Shown: positions 1-8,579 of the stretch, piece by piece
How positions within the stretch are numbered: the first letter of the stretch is position 1
Layout: the number at the start of each line of letters is the position of its first letter
NCBI GenBank assembly: GCA_947492235.1
Contig: CANLLZ010000001.1
Coordinates: forward strand, 1,798,001-1,862,000
Length of the DNA: 64,000 bases
From: an uncultured Altererythrobacter sp.
Lineage (GTDB): Bacteria > Pseudomonadota > Alphaproteobacteria > Sphingomonadales > Sphingomonadaceae
Direction: 5' to 3'
The notes under the pieces: model-generated
What the model was told of the DNA's origin: nothing
Databases searched by the model: none
What the model saw: the letters and a program-made list of their open reading frames with translations, nothing else
Made by a program: the position numbers and the translations under genes

Positions 1-1
1 G

Positions 2-1270
2 CCCCAGCCCGCGCCGCCCCCGCCTCCACCAATAGTCATGCCGACGCCGCCGGTCACCGGCGAGCCGGGCGATGGCGCGCATGCACCTGCGCCGGTGATG
101 GCTCCGCCCGAGCCGGCTCCCGTGCCCAGAATGATGCGCCGCGCACCGGACGTCCTGCTGGCGCTGTCCGGCGGCAGCGAGAATGGCGCATTCGGGGCCG
201 GCATTCTGGCAGGCTGGGACGGCCCGCTACCCGAATTCCGCACCGTCACCGGCGTCAGCACCGGAGCGATCCTGGCCAGCTTCGCCTTCGCAGGAAGCAA
301 AGAGTCCGCAAAGGCAGGCTATACGATCGAGGCTGAGGAACAGCTGCTCACCCCCTTCGTCACCCCGACCGACGGGCGCATCACCAGCAAGAACTTCCCC
401 ACCCTGCTGCGGCGCGGTTCCTTTGCCGATCTGGTACCCCTGCGCGGGCGGCTAAAGCATTTTCTGTCCGATCCGATCATGGAGCGGATTGCGATGGGCC
501 ACGGGCAAGGCCGCCGCCTGTATGTTGGCGCGACCGATGTCGACACCGGTGAAGGCGTCGCGTTCGATCTGGGCAATATGGCCATGCGCTATGTCGCGGC
601 GACCGATCCGGTGCAGAAGGCGCGGTGGAAGGATTGCTATGTCGAGGCCATCGTCGCCTCCTCCTCCACCCCCATGGCCGCGCCACCGGTATTCATCGAC
701 AATGCCATGTATATCGACGGGGGCAGCCGGTTTGGCATGTTCTCCAGCGCGATGATGGAGGTGCGCCGCAAACGGATCACGCCGCCGGGCGGGCAGGACT
801 ATCGCAGCTATTCCGCGCCGCCGCCAACCATCTACGCCATCGTCAACGGCACACTGAATATGGCCCCGGCCAAATGCCCCAAGGAAGACCCGGCCCTATG
901 CGAAGCCTTCCCGCCCCATGGCGGCCCCGGCGGAAAGCACAAGGACTGGAACATTCTGGAACTGGCGCTGGGGTCGGAGAAGATCCTCGTCAATCAGGTC
1001 TATCGCTTCTCGGCACAGGAGGTGGGGCAATCGACCTGCGATGAAGCGGGATGTCTCCACTTCATGCGGATCGACCGGGACGTGGCCGAGTTCACCCACA
1101 CCCTGCCCAATCCGGAGAAAGACGGCGCCCCCGAAGCCCTGACCTGCAGCCAGTGGCGCGACGTGGATAACCGCGTGGATAACCCGGTACAGTTCCACAA
1201 ACGCTTCATGCGCTGCCTGATCGCCTACGGAGAATACCGCGCGCAGAACGCCGGATGGGGTGGAAGCTAA
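2..1270 (+). CDS. Patatin-like phospholipase family protein (5' end probably outside window)
   Basis: The protein carries the patatin signature in order: an oxyanion-type glycine motif GGSENGAFGAG, about 20 residues later the nucleophile elbow GVSTG (Ser about residue 74 counted from the ATG at 38), and the DGG aspartate motif near residue 227, giving the Ser-Asp dyad of this lipid acyl hydrolase family. Upstream of ATG 38 the frame stays open to the window edge, is proline-rich, and contains no ribosome binding site, so the true start is probably further upstream and the visible N-terminus is a Pro/Ala-rich linker, as expected after a signal peptide or lipobox. Substrate cannot be told. The next gene is AT-richer and probably not part of the same operon. 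Confidence 0.85.
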   Translation, partial: PQPAPPPPPPIVMPTPPVTGEPGDGAHAPAPVMAPPEPAPVPRMMRRAPDVLLALSGGSENGAFGAGILAGWDGPLPEFRTVTGVSTGAILASFAFAGSKESAKAGYTIEAEEQLLTPFVTPTDGRITSKNFPTLLRRGSFADLVPLRGRLKHFLSDPIMERIAMGHGQGRRLYVGATDVDTGEGVAFDLGNMAMRYVAATDPVQKARWKDCYVEAIVASSSTPMAAPPVFIDNAMYIDGGSRFGMFSSAMMEVRRKRITPPGGQDYRSYSAPPPTIYAIVNGTLNMAPAKCPKEDPALCEAFPPHGGPGGKHKDWNILELALGSEKILVNQVYRFSAQEVGQSTCDEAGCLHFMRIDRDVAEFTHTLPNPEKDGAPEALTCSQWRDVDNRVDNPVQFHKRFMRCLIAYGEYRAQNAGWGGS

Positions 1271-1360
1271 GCCCTTCCGAAACGTCATCAGCCAAGGTTG
1301 ACACGGTAAGCGAAATTGCCCGAGCAATGGGGCGGGATCGACTGACGGGGTTCGCTTGCA

Positions 1361-2191
1361 ATGTTGATGGAGCAGATAAATTCTTCGCTGCTGGCCCAAG
1401 TCGTTTCATTTATCGGCTTGGGTGCATTTCTCGATCAAGTCGCGCCCCGCCCTCTTAGAGACAAAGTCGGCGACTTCATCATGCTGGACCGTGCTTTGTC
1501 GACCAGAGAATTCGAATCGGCCGTAATCACATCCATCGTGCAGATATTCACCTGTCGGGATGACATTGATCGTATTTCGATACCCAAAGTGGCTGCATAT
1601 TCCGTAATTATGTCGGCACTGCTCTACTGGCTCTACATTGATAGCGGATTACGTGTCCTGATCCAACAGGTTCCACCTACAGCTGAAAATATTCCGGGAT
1701 ATGCTATTTTCATCATTTTATCGGTCATCATTCTCATTTCAAGTGACTACTTTTCAATATACGTTACAAAAAGGCTATTCTATTTTCAAAGTCTAACACG
1801 CTTGCAGTTCGTCGCGCGGCTCTTGCTCGATTTTGTCCTCTCATTGCTGCCCCCGCTCTTTTTCTTCGCTGCTACCTTTACATTTGTTAGCATGCAGGGG
1901 GACGCAGGGCTTGCAAGCCTCGGCGATACCCGTTTCCTAGGCTTGCCTATCTTAGGGTACGTTTTCGTTGCCATGTATGGGACCGTGAACAATGCCGCGA
2001 CGTCGATATTCCTGACGATCCTGCAGATATTGATCGTAGCGTCCGGTCTGATCCTATCGCTTCTCAACCGCTACCTGAGCTGGAACGAAGTTCAGATCGA
2101 ACGGCTGCGGAATGTACCGTTCACTCTGTGCATGACCCTAATTGCGCTGATTGAGCTCGCGACGGGCGGCGTAATCGCGATATTCGCTTAG
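1361..2191 (+). CDS. Hypothetical polytopic membrane protein
   Basis: This 276-residue protein is not recognised. The first 80 residues look soluble. Five or six hydrophobic segments follow, roughly at residues 84-105, 118-135, 155-180, 195-210, 212-232 and 250-275. There is no enzyme motif I can name. Base composition is clearly lower in GC than both neighbours, and codons such as ATA, TTA and AAT are frequent, which suggests acquisition by transfer. No good ribosome binding site precedes the ATG; a second in-frame ATG lies two codons downstream. Confidence 0.6.
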   Translation: MLMEQINSSLLAQVVSFIGLGAFLDQVAPRPLRDKVGDFIMLDRALSTREFESAVITSIVQIFTCRDDIDRISIPKVAAYSVIMSALLYWLYIDSGLRVLIQQVPPTAENIPGYAIFIILSVIILISSDYFSIYVTKRLFYFQSLTRLQFVARLLLDFVLSLLPPLFFFAATFTFVSMQGDAGLASLGDTRFLGLPILGYVFVAMYGTVNNAATSIFLTILQILIVASGLILSLLNRYLSWNEVQIERLRNVPFTLCMTLIALIELATGGVIAIFA

Positions 2192-2234
2192 GCTGGCAGC
2201 GTCAGACGCTATCTGATCGGGTCGCATCGGGCCT

Positions 2235-3104
2235 TCATCTACGTGAGATGCGCAATTCTCCCTCGACAATCGCGACGACGGCAGAAGCCGCCAGCGTACA
2301 AGGCTTGCCATCCACCTCGCGGCCACCTTCCACTGGGAAGCGGTAGCCGTGCCATGGGCAGGTCAGCACGCCATCATTGATCGGGGCATCGGCCAGCGGC
2401 CCCAGCAAATGCGGGCACACGGCGGCGTGGGCGATCCATGCGCCCTCGTGGAACCGCACGGCCACATCACCTGACGACAGCGCGACGCTGTGCGTCTTCG
2501 ATTTGTCCAGCGCACTCGCCGCGCCCAGCGTGACCGTGTCGGGCAAACCCCGGTCACTCGCAAAATCGCGCGTCTTGTCGAGCGCATCCTGACGGGCCAC
2601 CATCAGCGCCTCGTCCTGATCGTACAGCCCGGCATATTGCGCTTGCAGATAACCGAGGATCATCGCCGATTGCTCGTCGGTTTCGGGCGCCTGCGGCAGA
2701 TAGAACCGGACATCGACTTCGATTTCTTCGGCGGCCCCGGCGCCGTCTGTCACATCGCGCGCCTGCGTGTGAATCTGGGTGCCCTGCCCCAGGCCCTCCA
2801 CCACTGTCGTCGCCCAATAGCCCGCCGCCGGATCGACCAGCAGTTCGATCAGCTGCGTGCCACCGCCGGTCTCTGCGGGCAAACCCACCTCGGCCCGCCA
2901 GCCCCAGCGCCCTTCCTCGGCAATCGCGATGGACGAAAACGCCTGCGGATGGACGAAGGGCAAATGCTCCCAGTCATAGGCGTTCTCCATCATCCGCTTG
3001 AGATTGGTCGGCATCCGGCGAACATAATTGCCCAGATAATGCAGCGCGCGCGTCTGCCGCCGATCAATGGCGGTCGCGCGCCCGGCAAAGCCTGCTGCGG
3101 TCAC
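2235..3104 (-). CDS. Rieske [2Fe-2S] protein with apparent reversed oxygenase domain order
   Basis: The C-terminal part holds a complete Rieske cluster site: C-P-H near residue 230 and C-P-W-H near residue 249, followed by GYRF. Near the N-terminus is ENAYDWEHLPFVH (N41, D44, H47, H52), which resembles the mononuclear iron motif NxxDxxHxxxxH of ring-hydroxylating oxygenase alpha subunits. In known alpha subunits the Rieske domain comes first; here the putative catalytic part comes first. I chose GTG 3104; TTG 3116 is an alternative. Neither has a clear ribosome binding site, but a short ORF with one ends on this GTG. Substrate is unknown, and the gene stands alone. Confidence 0.75.
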   Translation of the reverse strand: MTAAGFAGRATAIDRRQTRALHYLGNYVRRMPTNLKRMMENAYDWEHLPFVHPQAFSSIAIAEEGRWGWRAEVGLPAETGGGTQLIELLVDPAAGYWATTVVEGLGQGTQIHTQARDVTDGAGAAEEIEVDVRFYLPQAPETDEQSAMILGYLQAQYAGLYDQDEALMVARQDALDKTRDFASDRGLPDTVTLGAASALDKSKTHSVALSSGDVAVRFHEGAWIAHAAVCPHLLGPLADAPINDGVLTCPWHGYRFPVEGGREVDGKPCTLAASAVVAIVEGELRISRR

Positions 3105-3136
3105 GGGCGAAGCCAAACTGTGTATTGTGCGACCAT
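3101..3136 (-). CDS. Putative 11-codon leader ORF overlapping the Rieske gene start
   Basis: An ATG preceded by AGAGGA (4-nt gap) opens an 11-residue ORF, MVAQYTVWLRP. Its TGA shares bases with the GTG start of the Rieske gene (GTGA). This geometry would allow translational coupling. It could equally mark a one-base frameshift, because joining the two frames would give the Rieske protein a conventional ATG start. Confidence 0.3.
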   Translation of the reverse strand: MVAQYTVWLRP

Positions 3137-3243
3137 TCTATCCTCTGTTGGCTGATACTCCCATCGCCAACTAGCGGAGAAAAACCGGCCTGTCTGCTTG
3201 CAGCCCAGTTGCGGACATTGGCTTTGGCTGCCAACCTCTACCG

Positions 3244-3663
3244 ATGATCAAGTCCATAACGCTTAGTTTATGCGGTATCCTTGCGATGGTCTCGCCTTCT
3301 GCGTCCAGTCCCGCATCGGCTGATTCCGAAGACCTAAAGGAGGTGGCTGGCTTCCTAGATGCGCATTGGGAGTACCCAAGCTTTTTACCTGATGAAGATC
3401 TGGGTCTGGAGATCATGTCATTCCGGATTCGCGAGGAGACGTGGCGCAAGGTTTACGCTGGACCTGTAAATGAGGGCATGATCCAAGGGACGACAGAGAC
3501 AGTTTGCTTTCGTATCAAGGGTGAAGGCTTTGTGGAGCCCCGAAGGCCAACGGGAATGCAGCCTTGGGCGGGAAGCCAATTTATCTTTGTAAAAATTCAG
3601 AGCTTGGAACGTCTAGAATCGAGCGCAAAATGCGATTCTCGAGTAGATACGGATCGCGTCTAA
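3244..3663 (+). CDS. Hypothetical secreted protein
   Basis: The 139-residue product begins with a typical Sec signal peptide (MIKSITLSLCGILAMVSPSASS, cleavage probably after the SPASA region near residue 27). The mature part is a small soluble domain with no motif I recognise; it has one Cys in the middle and one near the C-terminus. Like the membrane protein at 1361-2191 it is visibly less GC-rich than surrounding housekeeping genes. It is convergent with hemF and has no obvious operon partner. Function unknown. Confidence 0.55.
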   Translation: MIKSITLSLCGILAMVSPSASSPASADSEDLKEVAGFLDAHWEYPSFLPDEDLGLEIMSFRIREETWRKVYAGPVNEGMIQGTTETVCFRIKGEGFVEPRRPTGMQPWAGSQFIFVKIQSLERLESSAKCDSRVDTDRV

Positions 3664-3694
3664 CGCCAATAAATTGCTTGAAGCACAGCCCCCC

Positions 3695-4552
3695 TCAACT
3701 CCACTCGGCGCGCGGAGGGAGGCTCATCAGGATCGCGTCGATATTGCCGCCGGTTTTCAGGCCGAACAGTGTGCCGCGGTCATAGACCAGGTTAAACTCC
3801 GCGTAGCGCCCGCGATATTCCAGCTGGGCGGTTTCGTCTTCGGGAGTGAAATCGGCGTCCATTCGGCGACGCACCAGTTGCGGGTAAATATCCAGAAACG
3901 CCTCGCCCACATCGCGGGTGAAGGCGAAATGCCGCTCGAATTCTGCTTCGTCGCTGCATTCCAGATGGTCATAGAAAATCCCGCCTACACCGCGATGCAC
4001 CTCGCGGTGGGGGATGTAGAAATATTCGTCCGCCCATTTCTTGTAACGGTCGTAATAGGTCGGGTTGTGCGCCGCGCAGGCCGCCCGCATCCGGGCGTGG
4101 AAATCGGCGGTGTCTTCTTCGTAGGGGATCGGCGGGTTCAGGTCCGCCCCGCCGCCGAACCATGCCTTGCCCGTCACCAAGAACCGCGTGTTCATATGGA
4201 CAGCGGGCACATGCGGGTTCGCCATGTGCGCCACCAGGCTGATGCCGGTGGCGGTGAAGGTCGGATCATCGGGATCAACGCCGTTCATCGTCTTGGCGAA
4301 TTCGGGCGCGAACCGGCCATGGACGGTGGAGACATTCACTCCGGCCTTTTCGAACACCTTGCCCTTGATCAGGCCGCGCGTGCCCCCGCCGGGATCGGCA
4401 TTGCCTTCCTCTTCCCGCTGCCACGGCGTGTATTCGAACGCGGCGTCAGAGCCTGCCTCGCGTTCGATCTCCTCGAAGCTGGCGCAGATGCGATCGCGCA
4501 GGCTCTCGAACCATTCACGGGCGCGGGCGGTGTTGTCGGTCCAATCGGTCAT
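3695..4552 (-). CDS. hemF: Oxygen-dependent coproporphyrinogen III oxidase
   Basis: HemF oxidatively decarboxylates two propionates of coproporphyrinogen III to give protoporphyrinogen IX in haem synthesis, using O2 and no metal. The 285-residue length fits the family. Conserved blocks are visible in order: GGGTRGLIKGKVFEKAGVN, MNTRFLVTGKAWFGGGADLN (His and substrate region), the HREVHRGVGGIFYDHL block, and FNLVYDRGTLFGLKTGGN near the end. It starts at an ATG, is divergent from pdeM with only about 45 bases between the starts, and appears monocistronic. Confidence 0.96.
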   Translation of the reverse strand: MTDWTDNTARAREWFESLRDRICASFEEIEREAGSDAAFEYTPWQREEEGNADPGGGTRGLIKGKVFEKAGVNVSTVHGRFAPEFAKTMNGVDPDDPTFTATGISLVAHMANPHVPAVHMNTRFLVTGKAWFGGGADLNPPIPYEEDTADFHARMRAACAAHNPTYYDRYKKWADEYFYIPHREVHRGVGGIFYDHLECSDEAEFERHFAFTRDVGEAFLDIYPQLVRRRMDADFTPEDETAQLEYRGRYAEFNLVYDRGTLFGLKTGGNIDAILMSLPPRAEWS

Positions 4553-4596
4553 AAGGCCCTCTTGCCAAGCGTTGAGGGCTACGGCAATAGCGGCCC

Positions 4597-5316
4597 ATGG
4601 TTCCCCTTTCGTTCGCCGATACCGAATTGATGCTGACGCCGGGCCGCGCGCTTTACTGGCCGCGCGAGGAAGCCTTGCTGGTGGCGGACTTGCATCTGGA
4701 AAAGGCCAGTTTTTACGCGCAGCACGGGCAGATGCTGCCCCCTTATGACAGCCGCGAAACGCTGGAGCGGGTGGCGGCAGAAGTGCGCTCGACCGGCGCG
4801 CAGCAGGTGATTACCCTAGGCGACAATTTTCACGATGCCGATGGCGCAGCGCGGATGGACGAACAGGCTTGCGCGATGCTGGGCGAAATGACCTCCGCAC
4901 TCGACTGGATCTGGATCACCGGCAATCACGACACCCGCAAGGACGGCAGCGTGGCCGAGGCGACCTGTGGCGGGCGCATGGTCGAGGAACTGGAACTCGG
5001 CGGCATCATCCTGCGCCACGAAGCCCGGCGCGGCGAGACGCGGCCGGAAATATCGGGCCATTATCACCCCAAGCTGAAAGTCACCGTGCGGGGACGGCGG
5101 ATTGCCCGCCCCTGCGCCGTGATCGCCGAAACCGGCGGCGAGGCGCACCGGATGATCGCCCCTGCGTTCGGCACGCTGACGGGCGGTATGCCCGCAGGCG
5201 ATCCGGCCATCCTGAAAGCGTTGCAGCCCGCCGGCGCGATCAACGCCGTGGTCCCGGCAAAGGGCCGCCTTGCGCGCTTCCCCCTGTGGCGTGCGGGCAG
5301 CAGGGTCGCGGCATAG
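4597..5316 (+). CDS. pdeM: Ligase-associated DNA damage response endonuclease PdeM
   Basis: This is a metallophosphoesterase of the PdeM family, usually found with an ATP-dependent ligase, a Lhr helicase and an exonuclease; those partners are not in this window. Dimetal motifs are present in order: VADLHLEK (D31, H33), LGDNFHD, GNHD, and GHYHPK near the C-terminal half. The 239-residue length is normal. The start ATG lies close to the hemF start on the opposite strand, so both promoters must be in a very short shared region. The isolated position, away from the usual DNA-repair cassette, is worth noting. Confidence 0.88.
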   Translation: MVPLSFADTELMLTPGRALYWPREEALLVADLHLEKASFYAQHGQMLPPYDSRETLERVAAEVRSTGAQQVITLGDNFHDADGAARMDEQACAMLGEMTSALDWIWITGNHDTRKDGSVAEATCGGRMVEELELGGIILRHEARRGETRPEISGHYHPKLKVTVRGRRIARPCAVIAETGGEAHRMIAPAFGTLTGGMPAGDPAILKALQPAGAINAVVPAKGRLARFPLWRAGSRVAA

Positions 5317-5405
5317 GGAAACAAACCCCGACAGGAACCCTAGCAACAGCGTAGTTTTCGCACTACATAGGCGGCTCGACACAAGCAAAATAAAGGAATC
5401 GCCCC

Positions 5406-5948
5406 ATAGCTCGTCCACCCCGTCGTTCCCTGCAGCCGCCGACCAAGAGCGGCCCACGCTACGACCAGTTCATCCAGTCCGAGAAAGTCCGCGTCATTGA
5501 CGGTGAAGGCGAAAATCTCGGGGTTATGTATACCAATGAAGCGATCGAGCAGGCGGCAGCCGCCGGTCTGAATCTGGTCGAGGTGTCGCCCAATGCGAAC
5601 CCGCCAGTGTGCAAGTTCCTCGACGTGGGCAAGCATCGCTACGAGGCCCAGAAAAAGGCCAATCTGGCGCGCAAGACCCAGAAAACGCAAGACATCAAAG
5701 AAGTGAAGATGCGTCCGAATATCGACGTGCACGACTACGATGTGAAAATGCGCAACGTGAACAAGTTCATCGACAATGGCGACAAGGTGAAGGTGACGCT
5801 GCGGTTCCGCGGGCGCGAAATGGCCCACCAGAATCTCGGCATGGACCTGCTCAACCGCGTCCGTGACGACATGGAAGAAACCGCCAAGGTCGAAGCCTTC
5901 CCGCGCCTCGAAGGCCGCCAGATGCTTATGGTGCTGGCGCCGAAATGA
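5406..5948 (+). CDS. infC: Translation initiation factor IF-3, probable AUA start
   Basis: IF-3 binds the 30S subunit, prevents premature 50S joining and discriminates against wrong start codons. Both domains are present: the N-domain (GPRYDQFIQSEKVRVI... to the helix PVCKFLDVGKHRYEAQKK) and the C-domain starting VKMRPNIDVHDYDVKMR. The first in-frame ATG (5526) would remove about 40 conserved residues. Upstream the frame is open only back to TAA 5391, and within it the one start-like codon with good spacing is ATA 5406, 8 bases after AAAGGA. That gives 180 residues, the family norm. infC genes in other bacteria use AUU for autoregulation, so a rare start fits. Confidence 0.93.
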   Translation: MARPPRRSLQPPTKSGPRYDQFIQSEKVRVIDGEGENLGVMYTNEAIEQAAAAGLNLVEVSPNANPPVCKFLDVGKHRYEAQKKANLARKTQKTQDIKEVKMRPNIDVHDYDVKMRNVNKFIDNGDKVKVTLRFRGREMAHQNLGMDLLNRVRDDMEETAKVEAFPRLEGRQMLMVLAPK

Positions 5949-5958
5949 GGGGCCGGGA

Positions 5959-6198
5959 TTGAGCGGGCCGGAGACTTATCGAAAGCCCCTGATCAGGACG
6001 CGCACGCGGAGCGAAGGGGGCTGGTTCGCCAAATTCGACCGCTGGCTCGGTCGTGATGCCGCAAGGAAGAAGCCACCCGAAGAGCCTCTGCCCCCCGGCA
6101 GCGGCATGCCTGCCGACCCGCCCGGACCCAAGGGTCCGCCCCTTTCGGGTGGAGCCGAGGCCACGCTCGATTACGACGCGCCGCCAAAAGGGCGGTAG
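5959..6198 (+). CDS. Small hypothetical protein, TTG start, downstream of infC
   Basis: A 79-residue ORF starts at TTG ten bases after the infC stop, behind AGGGG. The N-terminal part has a short basic/aromatic patch (RTRSEGGWFAKFDRWLG); the rest is rich in proline and glycine (PPEEPLPPGSGMPADPPGP) and looks disordered. No domain is recognised. Position and spacing suggest co-transcription with infC. The evidence for translation is only the frame, the Shine-Dalgarno-like sequence and coding-like composition. Confidence 0.5.
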   Translation: MSGPETYRKPLIRTRTRSEGGWFAKFDRWLGRDAARKKPPEEPLPPGSGMPADPPGPKGPPLSGGAEATLDYDAPPKGR

Positions 6199-6207
6199 CG
6201 CTCAGTC

Positions 6208-6984
6208 TTATTCCACACGGAAATCCAGCAGAGTGAAACGCGCAGGCGCGGTGGCGTAGACCCCGTGCCCGCGCCCGCCTTTGCCACCGAAGGTGAAGCC
6301 GATCCGCCCGGCATTGGCTAGCGCGCGGCGGAACTCGTCCGGCGCGGTCTCGCGGCTGAACGCGACGACGGCGATCCAGTTATCGTCCATGTCGATGCTG
6401 ACCGTGTGGGTGCCGGGCTCCAGCCGCATCACCTTGTCCCATGGCGCATACCAGCGGGCGAAGCGGTATTGGTCGCGGGCCGTCCAATTGTCCCCGCGCA
6501 CCTGAAAATAGAGCGACATGGTGCCCGGCGCGCCGGGATATTCCTGCGGGTGAAACTGCGTGCCGGGTGCTGCATCGATCCGGTAAGTCATTGTAATCTT
6601 GCGTGCTTCATCCAGTGGACCAACGGGCATGGTAACGTAATGCACATGGCCTGCGCGGGGTGCGGGATAAGGAATGTCGAAACTCCACGCCCCGGCGCTG
6701 GAATCGGAAACCGGGGACGGCCTCAGCGGCATTCCGGGCGACCGGCTGCGCGCGCGAATGACCGGTCCGATTTCCCAGTTCGCCGCATTGGCCGCCGGGC
6801 CGGAGAAGCTTTGCCGGGCAGGCTCCTCCACCGGCCGGGGCGCCGCCGCTGGAGGCATCACCACCGGCGTTCCAACACCGGGATAGGGACGCGCCGCAGG
6901 ATAGCCCTGCGCGCTCGCAGCAACGGCAGGCCCGGTGAGCGCAATGGCGAGACCGATTGCGGGCAGGGAAAGGGCGCGTTTCAT
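6208..6984 (-). CDS. Hypothetical secreted protein with beta-rich domain
   Basis: The start is the ATG at 6984 preceded by GGAG. A signal peptide (MKRALSLPAIGLAIALTGPA, cleavage near AASA) is followed by a Pro-rich stretch and then a domain of about 170 residues with alternating hydrophobic and aromatic residues (GHVHYVTMPVGPL, GDNWTARDQYRFARWYAP, GTHTVSIDMDDNW). That pattern suggests a carbohydrate-binding or jelly-roll fold, but this is inference. Length is 258 residues. It converges on the small ORF after infC and is transcribed away from the transporter gene. Confidence 0.6.
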   Translation of the reverse strand: MKRALSLPAIGLAIALTGPAVAASAQGYPAARPYPGVGTPVVMPPAAAPRPVEEPARQSFSGPAANAANWEIGPVIRARSRSPGMPLRPSPVSDSSAGAWSFDIPYPAPRAGHVHYVTMPVGPLDEARKITMTYRIDAAPGTQFHPQEYPGAPGTMSLYFQVRGDNWTARDQYRFARWYAPWDKVMRLEPGTHTVSIDMDDNWIAVVAFSRETAPDEFRRALANAGRIGFTFGGKGGRGHGVYATAPARFTLLDFRVE

Positions 6985-7111
6985 ATACAACTCCAATGCA
7001 ATAACATTCGATCTCTGAGCAATCGCTGATCACACGGTTCACCATGTGGAAAGCGGCCTTTCACATCGGCGCAAGCTGTGGTTGAAGCACGGGTGGGGAG
7101 AGGCGCTGAAA

Positions 7112-8524
7112 ATGACTGCAAAAACCATCGGCCTGTTTGTTGGCGCGCTTGCTCTGGCGCTGGGGTGCCTTGCACCGACGCCGGACGGACTCAGCCGCGA
7201 AGGGCTGATTGTGGCCGGCCTTGTTGTGCTGATGGCGGCATGGTGGATGACGGAGGCGATCCCGCTGACCGCCACCGCGCTGATGCCGTTCCTCGTCCTG
7301 CCCTTTGCCGGGGTGAGCGATGCGCGGACCACGGCGAGCACCTATTATTCGCCGATCCTGTTCCTTCTGCTGGGCGGAGCATTTCTCGCGCTGGCGATCG
7401 AGCGCACCGGGCTGCACAAAAGGCTGGCGGTTGGAATTCTGACGGCGCTTGGCGGGCGCGGTGGGCAGGCGGGGCTGCTGGTGGCTTTCATGGCCAGCGC
7501 CGCGATCCTGTCGATGCTGATTTCCAACACCTCCACCTCGCTTATCATGATGCCGATGGCGCTGGCGGTTCTCGCCGGAGGCGGCACCGATACGGAAACG
7601 ACCGAAGGTTTGTACGGCGCGCTGCCCATGGGCATTGCCTTCGCCGCCAGCATTGGCGGGCTCGGCACGCTGGTCGGCTCCCCCACCAATGCCATTGCGG
7701 TGGGCCTGCTGGAGACCACCATCGGCGTGCAGATCAGCTTTGCCGAGTGGATGCTCTACGGCCTGCCCATCGTGATCGTCGGCGTGCCGGTTGCGGCCTT
7801 CATTATTGCCAGGGTCCAGAAAGTCGCGGCTCACCCCTTCGATCTGGATGCAGCCCGCGCCACGATTACCGACCCTGCTCCGCTTGGCACCCCGCAGAAA
7901 CGCGTGCTCGCGGTGGTGGCCGTCACCTTCCTCGCATGGATGACGCGCCTGCTGGTCGCGCCTTACATGCCCGCTGGCAGCTGGACCGACGGGACCATCG
8001 CCATCATCGCCAGCCTTGCGCTGTTTCTGATCCCCGACGGCACCGGCCGCCCGCTGCTGATCTGGAAAGAGGCCGACCGCGCGCCGTGGGGCGTCATCAT
8101 GATGTTCGGCGGTGGGCTCGCGCTGGCCGCCGGGATGGGCACGAGCGGACTGGCCGAATGGCTCGGCAATGCGCTGCTGGTGCTGGAAACCGTGCCGCTG
8201 GTGCTCGTCGCCCTCGCCATCGTCGCCATGGTGATCCTGATCACCGAATTCGCCAGCAATGTCGCCACCGCCAGCGCGATTATTCCGGTGGTGGCAAGCC
8301 TGGTGGTGGCGCTGGGTGCAGACCCGATCCTGCTGGCCATGCCCGCAGCGCTGGCGGCCAGCTGGGGCTTCATGCTGCCTGCCGGAACCGGCCCCAACGC
8401 CATCGCGTGGTCGACCGGCCGGATCAAGATCCAGCGCATGGTCGGGGCGGGGTTCATCCTCGACATCATCGGTATCGGCCTGATTGTCGCAGGCGTGTGG
8501 ATGGTTGCGGCCTTGGTCGCTTGA
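7112..8524 (+). CDS. SLC13/DASS family anion symporter
   Basis: This is a divalent anion:Na+ symporter-type inner membrane protein, a family carrying dicarboxylates, sulfate or similar anions. The two signature motifs are seen: SNTSTSLIMMPMA in the first half with GSPTNAIA shortly after, and TEFASNVATA with PAGTGPNAIAW in the second half, matching the inverted repeat architecture with about 11-12 hydrophobic helices. I chose ATG 7112 because GGGGAGAGG stands 8-10 bases upstream and the family usually begins just before the first helix; a GTG at 7046 would add 22 residues. Substrate cannot be assigned. Confidence 0.88.
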   Translation: MTAKTIGLFVGALALALGCLAPTPDGLSREGLIVAGLVVLMAAWWMTEAIPLTATALMPFLVLPFAGVSDARTTASTYYSPILFLLLGGAFLALAIERTGLHKRLAVGILTALGGRGGQAGLLVAFMASAAILSMLISNTSTSLIMMPMALAVLAGGGTDTETTEGLYGALPMGIAFAASIGGLGTLVGSPTNAIAVGLLETTIGVQISFAEWMLYGLPIVIVGVPVAAFIIARVQKVAAHPFDLDAARATITDPAPLGTPQKRVLAVVAVTFLAWMTRLLVAPYMPAGSWTDGTIAIIASLALFLIPDGTGRPLLIWKEADRAPWGVIMMFGGGLALAAGMGTSGLAEWLGNALLVLETVPLVLVALAIVAMVILITEFASNVATASAIIPVVASLVVALGADPILLAMPAALAASWGFMLPAGTGPNAIAWSTGRIKIQRMVGAGFILDIIGIGLIVAGVWMVAALVA

Positions 8525-8579
8525 AGCGAGGCGGCAGACGCGATAATCGCCCCGGTATCACAGCGCGCCCGGTGGAGAT

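Noticed and set aside
5526-5948. infC starting at the first ATG
   Set aside because: It would delete about 40 residues of the conserved IF-3 N-domain that are encoded in frame upstream.
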